64,000 nucleotides of DNA, taken from contig NZ_JADOEQ010000001.1 of NCBI RefSeq assembly GCF_016745255.1, positions 434,001-498,000 of the forward strand, in the 5' to 3' direction. Of the stretch, positions 50,501 through 60,544 are shown one piece after another. A program made the translations under genes and the position numbers. Below the pieces are notes generated by a model. That model did not search any database. It saw only the letters and a list, made by a program, of their open reading frames with translations, and was not told the origin of the DNA. Origin of the DNA: Enterococcus sp. BWR-S5 (GTDB taxonomy: Bacteria > Bacillota > Bacilli > Lactobacillales > Enterococcaceae). How positions within the stretch are numbered: position 1 is the first letter of the stretch; each line of letters starts with the position of its first letter.

Positions 50501-52900
50501 ATGGCGCAGAAAAAGAAAACCAAAAAACAGCAAAAGCAGCAGGAACAGCTGCGTTATATTTTTATAGGTATTTTCTTCGTATTTTTTGGTTTATTCGGGG
50601 TATTAAAATTAGGTTTCTTGGGTGTATTGATTGCTAATGGATTACGTCTGGTTGTGGGCAACACCTACTCAGCAGCGGCGATTCTATTAATGCTTTATGG
50701 TTTTTCTTTGATTTTATTTGGCGATAATTTCCCTATAAAATCAACTCGAAAGATTATGGGCGGCAGTTTGGTTTATATAGGAATCTTACTGTTCATACAT
50801 GCGTATTGGTTCAGAAATATTGGCAGTAGTAATCCTGATATTTTTAATACAACATGGGACTTTTTAAAGATGGATTTGACTAGAAATGTTGTGAAGGAGA
50901 ATGTGGGCGGAGGAATGATTGGTGCGACGCTTTACTCGATAACCCATTTTCTTGTTGCTCAGCCGGGAAGCTATCTCGTTGCAATAATCTTGATTGCACT
51001 AGGTGGTTTTATGGTGAGCATGCTGGACTTTCAACAGATACTCGACGGCATTCAGAAGTTCCGTCAAATGATGGGAAATCTATTTGCCAAAAGCGATGAG
51101 CGCTTATCAGCACAATCTGAAAAGCGGGCTGAGAAAAAGAAGCTGAAAGAAGTGGAAAAACAAGAGCGCGCGAAAGAAATGGCCGAGCAATGGCTAGAGA
51201 AAAATCAAGTCAGAGAGCATACACCGGGAGAGCAGCTTGCAAAAGCAGAGATGGAGCAATATGAAGTTCCTGAACAGGAGCCGGAACAGCTGACACTTGT
51301 ACCAATTGATAGTTTCCAAAATCAAGAATCGGGCTACTATGATGAGTATTATGATGAAGAACAGCCAGCTGTGGACATGGATGAACCTGTTGAATATGAA
51401 GATGGAGCAGATTTAGAATTTGAGATTGCTGCTGAGACAGAAGATAGAGATTATCAGCTGCCATCACCATCCTTACTGGATTCTATTCCGGCAACAGACC
51501 AAAGTGATGAATACCAAAAAATTGAGCAAAATATTACGGTACTGGAACAAACCTTCCGCAGCTTTAGTGTAGATGCCAAAGTAGTTAAGGCTAGTCTCGG
51601 ACCTTCTGTTACGAAGTTTGAAGTTCAGCCGGCAGTTGGTGTCAAGGTTAGTAAGATTGTTGGATTAACAGATGATATTGCCCTTGCATTAGCTGCGAAG
51701 GATGTACGGATGGAGGCACCGATTCCAGGTAAATCATTAATAGGAATTGAAGTGCCTAACAGTACCGTGAGCACTGTTTCGTTCAGAGATATTGTTGAAG
51801 CGCAACCGAGTCATCCTGATAAGCTGCTGGAGGTTCCTTTAGGAAGAGATATTTCAGGTATGGTACAATCCGCAGATTTGACGAAGATGCCTCACATGCT
51901 GATAGCCGGTTCTACAGGTAGTGGGAAGTCAGTCGCAATCAATGGAATCATTACAAGTATTTTGATGCGGGCGAAGCCGCATGAAGTAAAAATGATGATG
52001 ATTGATCCAAAAATGGTTGAACTAAATGTTTATAACGGTATTCCGCATTTGTTGACTCCGGTTGTAACGAACCCTCGTAAAGCGGCTCAGGCACTACAAA
52101 AGGTCGTTCAGGAAATGGAATTTCGTTATGAAAAATTCGCAGCAGCAGGTGTTCGAAATATCTCTGGGTACAATAACTTGGTGATTCAGAAGAATTTGGA
52201 GGATGGTGAAAATCGTCCGATTCTACCATTTATCGTGGTTATTGTAGATGAGCTGGCAGATTTGATGATGGTTGCCAGCAATGAAGTTGAGGATGCAATT
52301 ATTCGTCTGGCGCAAATGGCGCGAGCGGCTGGTATCCACATGATTCTTGCGACACAACGACCAAGTGTGGATGTTATTACAGGGATTATTAAAGCAAACG
52401 TTCCTTCTCGAATGGCTTTTGCTGTTTCCAGCGGAACGGATTCTCGAACAATTATCGACAGCAATGGTGCAGAAAAGCTGCTTGGACGAGGCGATATGCT
52501 ATTCTTGCCGATGGGAGAGAATAAACCAATTCGTGTGCAAGGAGCGTTCATTTCGGATCAAGAGGTTGAACGTGTTGTTGCTTTTGTGACCGAACAGCAA
52601 GGTGCGGATTATCAGGAAGACATGATGCCAACTGAGGAGGTTTCCAGCAGTGGCGGTGGAGAAAATCCGCAGGATGAGCTTTACGGAGAAGCGAAAGCGC
52701 TGGTAATTGAAATGCAGACAGCCAGTATTTCTTTACTGCAGCGTAGATTTAGAATCGGCTATAACCGTGCCGCTCGTTTGATTGATGAGCTGGAAGAGAA
52801 TCATGTGATTGGACCGTCTGAAGGCAGTAAGCCAAGAAAAGTTTTTATGGAGGCTGAGCCGGAGGAAGAACTGCCGGAGCATGATATGGAGCAGCCATAA
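50501..52900 (+). CDS. ftsK: DNA translocase FtsK/SpoIIIE
   Basis: A 799-residue septal DNA pump that clears and positions the chromosome terminus during division. Four to five N-terminal membrane segments (about 25-185), an acidic Glu/Gln-rich linker (about 200-330), then the motor with Walker [10 protein letters not shown] (about 470-478), [13 protein letters not shown] (Walker B) and [27 protein letters not shown]. The C-terminal gamma winged helix ([21 protein letters not shown]) reads orientation sequences. ATG 50501 follows GGAAGAGGAG, the fourth copy of the repeated leader element. Confidence 0.96.
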   Translation: MAQKKKTKKQQKQQEQLRYIFIGIFFVFFGLFGVLKLGFLGVLIANGLRLVVGNTYSAAAILLMLYGFSLILFGDNFPIKSTRKIMGGSLVYIGILLFIHAYWFRNIGSSNPDIFNTTWDFLKMDLTRNVVKENVGGGMIGATLYSITHFLVAQPGSYLVAIILIALGGFMVSMLDFQQILDGIQKFRQMMGNLFAKSDERLSAQSEKRAEKKKLKEVEKQERAKEMAEQWLEKNQVREHTPGEQLAKAEMEQYEVPEQEPEQLTLVPIDSFQNQESGYYDEYYDEEQPAVDMDEPVEYEDGADLEFEIAAETEDRDYQLPSPSLLDSIPATDQSDEYQKIEQNITVLEQTFRSFSVDAKVVKASLGPSVTKFEVQPAVGVKVSKIVGLTDDIALALAAKDVRMEAPIPGKSLIGIEVPNSTVSTVSFRDIVEAQPSHPDKLLEVPLGRDISGMVQSADLTKMPHMLIAGSTGSGKSVAINGIITSILMRAKPHEVKMMMIDPKMVELNVYNGIPHLLTPVVTNPRKAAQALQKVVQEMEFRYEKFAAAGVRNISGYNNLVIQKNLEDGENRPILPFIVVIVDELADLMMVASNEVEDAIIRLAQMARAAGIHMILATQRPSVDVITGIIKANVPSRMAFAVSSGTDSRTIIDSNGAEKLLGRGDMLFLPMGENKPIRVQGAFISDQEVERVVAFVTEQQGADYQEDMMPTEEVSSSGGGENPQDELYGEAKALVIEMQTASISLLQRRFRIGYNRAARLIDELEENHVIGPSEGSKPRKVFMEAEPEEELPEHDMEQP

Positions 52901-52934
52901 ATAATAGAATAAAACAGGAAATGAAAAACATTAG

Positions 52935-52976
52935 AAATGACTGAGAGCTACAGCAATGCTCTCAGTCATTTTTTTC
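52935..52976 (+). terminator. Terminator after ftsK
   Basis: AAATGACTGAGAGC (52935-52948) pairs perfectly with GCTCTCAGTCATTT (52958-52971), followed by T. Confidence 0.92.
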
Positions 52977-53359
52977 GTTATTGCTGAAAAAATGAGTAGA
53001 AAAAAATAATTTATTTTTCCTGTTAAATTAGGAGTAAGAGGCTAAATTTTTTGCGATGTATTTTATTTGTTACTTTTGGGTTGCTGGAAAGAGCTCTTGC
53101 TCACAAATTACAAAGAAAATATATTTAATGGAATTGCAATCCTTCTCTTTTATTGTATGATTAGTATGAGAGCAAAAAAACACATTTTGGTTGGTAGTCC
53201 AAAAGCAGTTCTTGTCAGTAACCTTCCCTCCTGGGTCGTCCATTGTTCTTTTTCTATTTATATAAATCCTGTCAAAGATTTCATTACAAGAAAAATGACG
53301 TTTGTTCATCGTTCATGTACACGAATTCCTGCTGGATTTATACACAAGGAGGAAGCAGT
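52977..53359 (+). other. Gene-free leader region of the yjdF-type gene
   Basis: No credible gene in 383 nt; an ORF at 53067-53369 has no ribosome-binding site and non-coding composition. In other Firmicutes yjdF is often preceded by the yjdF (azaaromatic) riboswitch. I cannot recognise its consensus here; one clear hairpin is TTTTGG/CCAAAA near 53184-53203. Confidence 0.4.
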
Positions 53360-53776
53360 ATGGAGCTAACGATTTATTTTGATGGACAGTATTGGAGCGG
53401 GTTGGTAAAGTATCAAGATACAGAAGGGCGATTGAGAGTTCATCGTCATGTATTTGGTGCTGAGCCGAATGACCAGGAAGTTTATCGGTTCGTTTATGAG
53501 CAATTACCTGAGATTATAGAGACAGACTGGCATGGAACTATCACGCTTGAGGAGCAAGGAAATAGAAAAATTAGTCCCAAGCGAATGCAAAGGATGCTTC
53601 AAAGACAGAAGAGTAAGCCGATTTTGTCAACCAAGGCGCAGCTGGCAATGGCTGAGCAGAGAGAAGCACAAAAGCAGGAAAGAAAGCATAAAAGCAGAGA
53701 CAAAAAATTAGAGAAAAAGCAGCTTGTGTTTGAAAAGAAGCAGCAGAAGCGATTGGAAAAAAGAAAAGGCCATTAA
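53360..53776 (+). CDS. yjdF: YjdF family protein (DUF2992)
   Basis: A 138-residue protein. The N-terminal beta-rich half (MELTIYFDGQYWSGLVKYQD, then HVFGAEPNDQEVYRFVYEQLP) and the strongly basic helical tail (RKISPKRMQRMLQRQKSKPI, then QERKHKSRDKKLEKKQ) match B. subtilis YjdF. Function unknown; in B. subtilis relatives its gene is under a riboswitch responding to planar azaaromatic compounds. ATG 53360 has AAGGAGG about 8 nt upstream. Confidence 0.86.
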   Translation: MELTIYFDGQYWSGLVKYQDTEGRLRVHRHVFGAEPNDQEVYRFVYEQLPEIIETDWHGTITLEEQGNRKISPKRMQRMLQRQKSKPILSTKAQLAMAEQREAQKQERKHKSRDKKLEKKQLVFEKKQQKRLEKRKGH

Positions 53777-53915
53777 GAAGTTATTACTGAGTCTTGCTGC
53801 TGAAGCTCTGAGTTTGTCAGTGGTAGAATGCGTATGAAAAAGATTGGTTTCATGGGGATAAAGGGTATGAGACTACAATGAGTGGTTCATCAAGTAAAAA
53901 TTGAGGTGGAAGATA

Positions 53916-54617
53916 GTGAGAAGAAAAAGCGTGTTGTATATGGATGTGGCGGAACAAATCAAGGCTGATATTTTGAACGGAAAATATCCGGTTGGTTCAT
54001 TACTGCCGACAGAATCTGAGCTGGAAGAACTTTTTGATGTCAGTAAAATTACTGTACGTCGAGCGATAGAAATATTAGCAGACGAAGAGCTGCTGGAAAA
54101 GAAAAGCGGCAAAGGGACGACGGTTTTGAGTAATCGTCCATATAATAAGCTATCCAAGGCTGGTACATTTACAGAGTATCTGCATGAGTCAGGTCTTGAT
54201 ATCGTGAAGAAAAGCTTGCATTTGGAGACAGTTGATTTACCGAAGGAATCAGCTGCTTATAAGTGCCTTGGGGAACAGGCAGTAAAGTTCTCCAGACTGT
54301 ATTTGTTGGATGAAAAGCCGTATATCTATTTTAATTATTATCTTCCAAAAGAGCTTTCGGATGTATCAATCGAGCAATTCGATAAGGAATCCTTGTATCG
54401 AATCCTTGATCAACACAGCATTGAAATTTTTCGTTTTGAGGACAGCTTCCAAATTGTTACATTAACGCCTGAACAGCAGAAGCTGCTTGATACAACTGAG
54501 AAAATGGCCATGAAACGAATTCGTCGTTCATTTGGGAAAAAGAACCAAGTTGTTGAATTCTCAGAAGCAATCTATAATACAGAGATGCATCCTTATGTTA
54601 TCGAATATGAGGCGTGA
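53916..54617 (+). CDS. GntR-family regulator with UTRA sensor domain
   Basis: A 233-residue HutC/TreR-type regulator: winged helix with VAEQIKADILNGKYPVGSLLPTESELEELFDVSKITVRRAIEIL (in two segments, about residues 9-55), then a UTRA ligand-binding domain (about 80-230) with LYLLDEKPYIYFNYYLPKEL and the ending VVEFSEAIYNTEMHPYVIEYEA. UTRA regulators commonly sense phosphosugars. GTG 53916 is taken from AGGTGG 6 nt upstream. It stands alone, so its target is not evident. Confidence 0.88.
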   Translation: MRRKSVLYMDVAEQIKADILNGKYPVGSLLPTESELEELFDVSKITVRRAIEILADEELLEKKSGKGTTVLSNRPYNKLSKAGTFTEYLHESGLDIVKKSLHLETVDLPKESAAYKCLGEQAVKFSRLYLLDEKPYIYFNYYLPKELSDVSIEQFDKESLYRILDQHSIEIFRFEDSFQIVTLTPEQQKLLDTTEKMAMKRIRRSFGKKNQVVEFSEAIYNTEMHPYVIEYEA

Positions 54618-54652
54618 TGTCTGTAAATGATAGAAAATAGGATAGTATAACA

Positions 54653-54690
54653 AAAATGAGTGGATATAGTCGTCTATCCACTCATTTTTT
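54653..54690 (+). terminator. Terminator after the GntR gene
   Basis: AAAATGAGTGGATA (54653-54666) pairs perfectly with TATCCACTCATTTT (54674-54687), followed by T. Confidence 0.92.
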
Positions 54691-54874
54691 GTTTGGAGTC
54701 GGGAGAATATCTGCGCGTTTCAGTTGGCGCTATTGTTCATCAACTTGCGTCGCTGATTCCTTATCAAGAAAATAAGGGACGTGACAAAATTGTAAGTCAT
54801 CTGTTATCCATATCAATTGTCTGTACACTTGGTTTCTTTTAGAATGAACGAGAAAAGAAATGGAGTGGAAATCA

Positions 54875-55624
54875 ATGTTAAAAATCAATAATCTAACAAA
54901 AACCTATGGGGATGAAATTAAATATCAGGCCTTGAAAGGTCTTGACCTTACAGTAGAAGACGGCGAATTTATTGGGATTATGGGTCCTTCAGGAAGCGGA
55001 AAAAGTACCTTCTTAAATTTAGTCGCAACGATTGACCAACCGACATCAGGAGAAATCGTACTGAATGATAAAAATCCGCACAAGATGGATCAGGAATCCA
55101 TTGCAAAATTTCGTCGAAGAGAGCTGGGCTTTGTTTTCCAAAACTTCAACCTGATGCCCACATTAACCGTAGAAGAAAATATTATTTTGCCATTGACGCT
55201 AGATGGTGAAAAAATCTCAGTCATGAAACGTAAGCTTCAATCACTAGCTGAGCGTTTGGGGATTGAGTCATTATTGAAAAAAAGAATCGCTGAAATTTCC
55301 GGTGGTCAGGCACAACGTGTGGCTGTTGCTCGTGCGATGATTCATCAACCACAGCTGTTGTTAGCGGATGAACCAACAGGGAATTTGGATACAAAATCGT
55401 CGAAAGATGTTATGGGGCTTTTGCAACAGCTGAATAGAGGAGAGCAAGCAACGATATTAATGGTTACCCATGATCCTTTAGCAGCAAGCTATTGCCAACG
55501 TATTGTTTTCATCAAGGACGGTCAACTGGTTAAAGAAATCAAACAGACGAATGGCCAAAAACAGTTTTATGATGAAATCATGGTGAATCTGGCAGAGATT
55601 GAAGGTGTTGGCAATGAATTTTAG
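54875..55624 (+). CDS. ABC transporter ATPase (BceA/MacB-like)
   Basis: A 249-residue ATPase of the peptide-antibiotic/lipoprotein exporter class. Walker [11 protein letters not shown] (about 39-48), Q-loop [18 protein letters not shown], signature [14 protein letters not shown], Walker [14 protein letters not shown]-loop MVTHD. ATG 54875 follows GGAGTGG. It overlaps the permease by 11 nt. The pair resembles BceAB bacitracin/antimicrobial-peptide detoxification modules, but no BceRS-type two-component system is in view. Confidence 0.9.
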   Translation: MLKINNLTKTYGDEIKYQALKGLDLTVEDGEFIGIMGPSGSGKSTFLNLVATIDQPTSGEIVLNDKNPHKMDQESIAKFRRRELGFVFQNFNLMPTLTVEENIILPLTLDGEKISVMKRKLQSLAERLGIESLLKKRIAEISGGQAQRVAVARAMIHQPQLLLADEPTGNLDTKSSKDVMGLLQQLNRGEQATILMVTHDPLAASYCQRIVFIKDGQLVKEIKQTNGQKQFYDEIMVNLAEIEGVGNEF

Positions 55625-57443
55625 ACAGTTTGTTATTCGAAATACGATGAGGAATAAGCGTCTGTATATGGCGTACTTTCTTAGTACACTGTTTTCGGTC
55701 ATGGTATTCTTCACCTTTACAGGGTTTGCTTTTCATCCGGCATTATCAGATGGCTTAAATGCCAGCGCACAAAAAGGGATGCTCGCAGCAGCAATCATCA
55801 TTTATGGCTTTTCCTTCTTCTTTGTTCTTTATTCGATGGATGTGTTTATCCAGTCACGGAAAAAGGAATTTGGCTTATTAATGATTCAGGGAATGAGTCC
55901 TAAGCAATTAAAACGGATGGTTTTTATTGAAAACTTAGTAATTGGCTTTTTTGCCACGTTTGTTGGCAGTATCGCTGGTATCTTCTTCTCTCAATTTATT
56001 CTATTTGTCAGCAACAAACTGATTCATGTGAACTTGGCTTTCTATTTCCCATTGCAGGCATTATTGATTACAATCGGCTCGTTTACTGTTCTTTTTCTGG
56101 CAATTTCATTCTTCATCCAGTTCCGATTACCAAAGCTGAGCTTACAGACGCTACTAAAAGCCGGAGATATGGGAAAAGGCTCGCTTAAGGGTTCATTTGT
56201 CAAAGGTGTACTCGCTATTCTTTTGATTGGTGCGGGTTATGGTGTTGCTTTGTTAGTACCGGGACAATTGGTACCAATCGTTATGATTCCTGTTATCTTT
56301 TTGGTTGTAGTTGGAACAAGATTTTTATTCAATCAATTAAGTGTATGGAGTATAGAAAAGTTAAAAAGTCGTCAAAAGATTTTCTGGAAAAAAACCAATA
56401 TGGTTGTCTTTTCTGATTTGGCGTTTCGAATGAAAGACAATGCTCGCTCTTTCTTTTTAGTATCCATCATTTCTACTGTTGCCTTTGCGGCAATTGGTAC
56501 ACTTTATAGCTTCCAGCAAATGATTCTTGAATCTACAGATACGATGCCGTATGAGTTCCAATTGTCAGGAGATGAAGCAGAGGTAGCGCCGATTCTTAAT
56601 GATTTTTCCGGATTATTGGAGCAAAAAGGAGTCCAAGCCGAGCGTGGTGACTACAGAATTTACACGGATCAAAATCAAGTAAGCTATATCAAAGAAAGCG
56701 AGTTTAATCGTTTAGCGGAAATAGCAGAACAGCCAACTGTACAAACGAATGGGCAGGCGATTCAATTGATTTTTGATACGCAGTATAGTGCAGGAAATGA
56801 GACGGCGGCTATCCAACAAATTACACTGCCGGATCAACAGACGCTGCCTGTTGCCAAATCTGAAAAAGAGAAGGTTCTCTCTGTTTTTGGAACAACAATT
56901 GTCGTACCTGATACAGTAAATCTGGAGGGCGTTCCCTATACAGTTGGTACTGTCTGGGAGCCGAAGGATGTATCACGTGAGGAACTGATTGCACTTGGGA
57001 AATCACAAGAAGCGAATTATCAGTTTTCCGGAAAAACCTACATGACACAAACAATTATAGACAGCTATAAGCCTATCCTCTTTGTTGGGGTATTCATCGG
57101 TATTGTCTTCTTCGTTTCAGCAGGCAGCTTCTTGTATTTCCGTTTATACAGCGATATGGATGTCGATGTAGAGAAGTTCAAGATGATTTATAAGCTTGGG
57201 TTGACGAAAAAAGAATTGAAGAAAATGATTAATCAGCAGGTCGGAATTCTGTTCTTTACACCAATCGTTGTATCTGTCATTCATGGTATCGTTGCACTGA
57301 CAGCTATGTACCATATATTCAATCAGTCAATGCAGCTGGCAGGCTGGCAGGTACTAGGTGCTTTCATTCTGATTCAGGTGGTTTACTATCTGATTGCTCG
57401 CATTTTCTACTTCAAGAAAGTCTATCAAATGGTTCAAGCCTAA
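55614..57443 (+). CDS. ABC transporter permease (BceB/FtsX-like)
   Basis: A 609-residue permease with ten predicted membrane spans in the BceB pattern. Four lie in the first 240 residues, a pair around 285-300, a large extracellular loop at about 310-480 (the proposed peptide-sensing region), and three or four at the C-terminus, with FtsX-type KEFGLLMIQGMSPKQLKRM and KFKMIYKLGLTKKELKKMI. ATG 55614 lies inside the ATPase gene end, indicating coupling. Likely role: resistance to cell-wall-active peptides (inference). Confidence 0.89.
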   Translation: MNFRQFVIRNTMRNKRLYMAYFLSTLFSVMVFFTFTGFAFHPALSDGLNASAQKGMLAAAIIIYGFSFFFVLYSMDVFIQSRKKEFGLLMIQGMSPKQLKRMVFIENLVIGFFATFVGSIAGIFFSQFILFVSNKLIHVNLAFYFPLQALLITIGSFTVLFLAISFFIQFRLPKLSLQTLLKAGDMGKGSLKGSFVKGVLAILLIGAGYGVALLVPGQLVPIVMIPVIFLVVVGTRFLFNQLSVWSIEKLKSRQKIFWKKTNMVVFSDLAFRMKDNARSFFLVSIISTVAFAAIGTLYSFQQMILESTDTMPYEFQLSGDEAEVAPILNDFSGLLEQKGVQAERGDYRIYTDQNQVSYIKESEFNRLAEIAEQPTVQTNGQAIQLIFDTQYSAGNETAAIQQITLPDQQTLPVAKSEKEKVLSVFGTTIVVPDTVNLEGVPYTVGTVWEPKDVSREELIALGKSQEANYQFSGKTYMTQTIIDSYKPILFVGVFIGIVFFVSAGSFLYFRLYSDMDVDVEKFKMIYKLGLTKKELKKMINQQVGILFFTPIVVSVIHGIVALTAMYHIFNQSMQLAGWQVLGAFILIQVVYYLIARIFYFKKVYQMVQA

Positions 57444-57451
57444 TAATTAAT

Positions 57452-57497
57452 AAAATCGGAAGAAGTGCAGAATAACAGGCGCTTCTTCCGATTTTTC
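57452..57497 (+). terminator. Terminator after the ABC permease
   Basis: AAAATCGGAAGAAG (57452-57465) pairs with CTTCTTCCGATTTT (57482-57495). The gap to 57760 holds nothing else I can support. Confidence 0.9.
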
Positions 57498-57763
57498 TAC
57501 TTGGTTGGGAGCTGTTAGTAAAATAAAATACGAAGGACAGTATAGACAGAAAATTCAGAGGAAAATCAACTTGGTTAAAAGGAACTGGTCGATTCAAAGT
57601 CAGATAGTCTACTTACACTAAGGAACTGTCCAAGCTGATTCCGCTTCTTTAATTTATATCCAGTCTGAAAATTTGAAAAGGCGGTAGTAAAAGTGTGAAA
57701 ATTGCTTCTGGTTTTAGGGGTTCTATTACATGAAAACTCTATGAAAATTTAATCGGACTCCTG

Positions 57764-57792
57764 TTGCATTGCCTAAGAGAATGCGTTATAGT
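57764..57792 (+). promoter_or_regulatory. Promoter of rlmN
   Basis: TTGCAT, 17 nt, TATAGT, ending 35 nt before the start codon. Confidence 0.75.
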
Positions 57793-57827
57793 AATGAAAC
57801 GAAGACTTGAGGAAAAGAGGAAAACAA

Positions 57828-58904
57828 GTGGAAAAGATATCCATCTATGGATTTACAAAGGAAGAATTAATCAACTGGTTTATCGAACATGGTGAAAAGA
57901 AGTTTCGTGCGACACAGGTTTGGGAGTGGCTATACATTCAACGCGTTCGCAGCTTTAGTGAAATGACGAATCTATCAAAACAGCTGATCGCAGTATTGGA
58001 AGAAAACTTCATCATCAATCCATTGAAGCAGGTGATTATCCAGGAATCACAGGATGGAACAGTGAAGTATCTTTTTGAACTGCCGGACAAGAATATGATT
58101 GAAACTGTGCTGATGCGTCAGGAATACGGACTGTCAGTCTGTGTGACGACACAGGTCGGCTGTAATATCGGCTGTACCTTCTGTGCCAGCGGTCTGCTAA
58201 CGAAACAACGCGACTTAACAGCAGGAGAGATTGTTGCTCAAATCATGGAGGTTCAGCATTACTTTGATGAACGTCAAGAGGATGAGCGTGTCAGCCATGT
58301 TGTTGTTATGGGGATTGGAGAACCATTTGACAATTATGACAACCTGATGGACTTCTTGCATGTCATCAATGACGCTAAAGGCTTGGCAATAGGTGCTCGT
58401 CATATCACTGTCTCAACAAGTGGACTAGTTCCGAAAATCAATGAATTCGCAGAAAATGGTTTACAGGTAAACTTGGCGATTTCTCTTCATGCACCGAATA
58501 ATGATGTCAGAACATCGATTATGCGAATCAACCGCAGTTTCCCAATTGAAAAGCTGATGGGGGCTGTCGACAACTATATTGAGAAAACGAATCGTCGAAT
58601 CACGTTTGAATATATTATGCTGAATGGTGTTAACGATCGACCGGAGCATGCACAGCAGTTAGCGGATCTTTTGAAAGACAAGAAAAAGCTGACGTATGTC
58701 AATTTGATTCCTTATAATCCTGTCAGTGAACATGACCAATACAGCCGCAGCACAAAAGCAGATGTATTGAGGTTCTATGATGTACTGAAGAAAAATGGCA
58801 TCAACTGTGTCATCCGTAAAGAGCATGGTACTGATATCGATGCTGCTTGCGGGCAGCTGAGAAGTAAGCAGATTAAAAAAGAAAAGAAAGTTGCTGCTAA
58901 GTAA
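57828..58904 (+). CDS. rlmN: 23S rRNA (adenine2503-C2)/tRNA A37 methyltransferase
   Basis: Radical-SAM enzyme methylating A2503 of 23S rRNA and A37 of some tRNAs. The 358-residue protein has the cluster motif GCNIGCTFC (Cys112, Cys116, Cys119), GMGEP-like [12 protein letters not shown], and the C-terminal catalytic Cys in DIDAACGQL (about 342). Cfr-type resistance is not suggested, since the sequence and context are those of housekeeping RlmN. GTG 57828 is taken as start (MEKISIYGF) with AGAGGA 6 nt upstream. Confidence 0.94.
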   Translation: MEKISIYGFTKEELINWFIEHGEKKFRATQVWEWLYIQRVRSFSEMTNLSKQLIAVLEENFIINPLKQVIIQESQDGTVKYLFELPDKNMIETVLMRQEYGLSVCVTTQVGCNIGCTFCASGLLTKQRDLTAGEIVAQIMEVQHYFDERQEDERVSHVVVMGIGEPFDNYDNLMDFLHVINDAKGLAIGARHITVSTSGLVPKINEFAENGLQVNLAISLHAPNNDVRTSIMRINRSFPIEKLMGAVDNYIEKTNRRITFEYIMLNGVNDRPEHAQQLADLLKDKKKLTYVNLIPYNPVSEHDQYSRSTKADVLRFYDVLKKNGINCVIRKEHGTDIDAACGQLRSKQIKKEKKVAAK

Positions 58905-58921
58905 ATGTTTAAAAAAGTAAA

Positions 58922-58974
58922 ACTGTTGATGGTTTTTGAGAATGAATCTCGAAATCCGTCAACAGCTTTTCTTT
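58922..58974. terminator. Bidirectional terminator between rlmN and the GNAT gene
   Basis: CTGTTGATGG (58922-58931) pairs with CCGTCAACAG (58955-58964), with an inner GAGA/TCTC part, followed by CTTTTCTTTT. Confidence 0.82.
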
Positions 58975-59510
58975 TAAAGAGATAAAAAATTTTTTTCATA
59001 GAGCTTGAAGTAGTCCAAGCCATAGTCACTCAACCCTAAGTCAACAGTGTCAACGTAGCTGAATCCACATTTTTCATAAAGACGGATTGCAGGCGCATTT
59101 CCTCTGAAAACATCTAATCGAATGGCTTTCATTTGTTTTTCCAGAGCCAATTCACAGGCTGCCAGTAGTATTTCTTCACCGATTCTCTGTTTTGAAAAAT
59201 TAGGGTGAACCACGAAGGTGTGGACAACCATGATTTCTTTATCATCTGCATCAATTGACCAGTTCGCTTGTTGATAGGCAGGTTCAGTCTTGTGGTTGAG
59301 GATGATTGAACCAACGATTTGGTTCTCTTGGCGAACAACATAAAGGTTTTTTTCATTAATACCGGTGACAGCTGTCTCTCTGACTGGATAAACATCTTTT
59401 TGCCAACCGGGATGATTGGTATACTGGTTTAAATAGTCAATGGTTGTGGTATATAGCTTATCCAGTTCATCAATATCTAACTGAGTAGCCAGTTCCAGAG
59501 TAATAGCCAT
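58974..59510 (-). CDS. GNAT-family N-acetyltransferase
   Basis: A 178-residue acetyl-CoA-dependent transferase. Motif A covers MVVHTFVVHPNFSKQRIGEEIL (pyrophosphate loop Gln-Arg-Ile-Gly) and motif B AIRLYEKCGFSYV. Substrate unknown. ATG 59510 follows AAAGGAG on the minus strand; an upstream extension lacks a ribosome-binding site. Confidence 0.88.
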   Translation of the reverse strand: MAITLELATQLDIDELDKLYTTTIDYLNQYTNHPGWQKDVYPVRETAVTGINEKNLYVVRQENQIVGSIILNHKTEPAYQQANWSIDADDKEIMVVHTFVVHPNFSKQRIGEEILLAACELALEKQMKAIRLDVFRGNAPAIRLYEKCGFSYVDTVDLGLSDYGLDYFKLYEKNFLSL

Positions 59511-59640
59511 GGTAGTTGTTCTCCTTTCAAAGTATGAGTCCAGCATTATGTGCGAATATAACATGTGCTGTTTCTTTTAAAATAGTATACAGGAAACGAG
59601 AAAGCTTGGATATTATAAATTTATAGAAATATCGATTATA

Positions 59641-59685
59641 AAAGCGAGAAAAACAGAGGGAGTTTCCCAGTTTTTCTCGCTTTTT
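59641..59685. terminator. Bidirectional terminator
   Basis: AAAGCGAGAAAAAC (59641-59654) pairs perfectly with GTTTTTCTCGCTTT (59670-59683). It lies 70 nt beyond the DeoR gene end, serving its leftward transcript. Confidence 0.85.
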
Positions 59686-59758
59686 GATAGTAATGGATAC
59701 TATGTGTTATTTTCGTTTTATTGTTTGGGAGCTGATTAAGCTCGTGCAGCTTTTCTTG

Positions 59759-60526
59759 CTAAATCTCAATTTGAATCACTCGTACACCTGCTTTTTCGAA
59801 CGCTTTGATAGCTTCCGGCGGTGCAAAGCTGTCTGTAATCAGGTAATCAATATCCTTGATATTTCCGCTGGTAAAGTTTGAAGAGAACCCAATTTTGCGA
59901 TAGTCAGCAACAACAACAACAGGTCCTTTGGTTCGTTCAATGATTAAGGAATTGATTTTTGCCTCATGTAATACAGGAGTGGTAATACCATTTTCAAGGC
60001 TTAAGCCGGAGCAGCCAATGATAGAGATATCCGAAGACATTTTTGAGAAAGATTCAATCGCAATATCACCAACAAGTGCCTCCTTTGGAAAACGAATTTC
60101 TCCACCGGAAAGAATGACTGTCGAGTTTGGATGATGATCGATATTTGCAACCTTCACATTATTTGTAACAATAGTCACTCGTTTTTCTTCAAGCTTTTTG
60201 ATTGCTGCCAGAGCAGTGGAGCTGGTATTGATAAACAGCGTATCTCCTTCTTTGACGAATGCTGCTGCTCGTTGAGCTATGGTACATTTCAGAGCTTCCA
60301 GTTCTTTGTTGTAAATTTCGCCATTCTCTTTTTGGATGATTTGGGCTTTGCCGTGTTCTCGTACAATCAAGCCCATTTTTTCCAAGGCGGTTAAATCACG
60401 ACGAACAGTAATCTCAGAAACCTTTAGAAACTCACTGATTTCTTTTACCGAAACAGTTAATTTTTCCTTTAAAAGATCCATTATTTGTTCACGCCTGTCC
60501 TGTATGACTTTATAAGAGCTTTTCAT
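59759..60526 (-). CDS. DeoR-family transcriptional regulator (UlaR/GlpR-like)
   Basis: A 255-residue repressor: N-terminal helix-turn-helix (RREQIMDLLKEKLTVSVKEISEFLKVSEITVRRDL in segments, about 11-45) and a DeoR sugar-phosphate sensor domain with VVTNN-like IVTNNVKVA, ILSGGEIRF and VVADYRKIG. It is divergent from the ula genes and probably controls them through the AACGTTCTTAAAA sites. ATG 60526 follows AAGGAG. Confidence 0.88.
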   Translation of the reverse strand: MKSSYKVIQDRREQIMDLLKEKLTVSVKEISEFLKVSEITVRRDLTALEKMGLIVREHGKAQIIQKENGEIYNKELEALKCTIAQRAAAFVKEGDTLFINTSSTALAAIKKLEEKRVTIVTNNVKVANIDHHPNSTVILSGGEIRFPKEALVGDIAIESFSKMSSDISIIGCSGLSLENGITTPVLHEAKINSLIIERTKGPVVVVADYRKIGFSSNFTSGNIKDIDYLITDSFAPPEAIKAFEKAGVRVIQIEI

Positions 60527-60544
60527 AGTTCTCTCTCCTTATAT

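Noticed and set aside
53067-53369. 100-codon ORF upstream of yjdF
   Set aside because: No ribosome-binding site, unlikely composition, and it overlaps the yjdF start in another frame.
57828-58904. Cfr-type resistance methyltransferase
   Set aside because: N-terminus, length and housekeeping context are those of RlmN.
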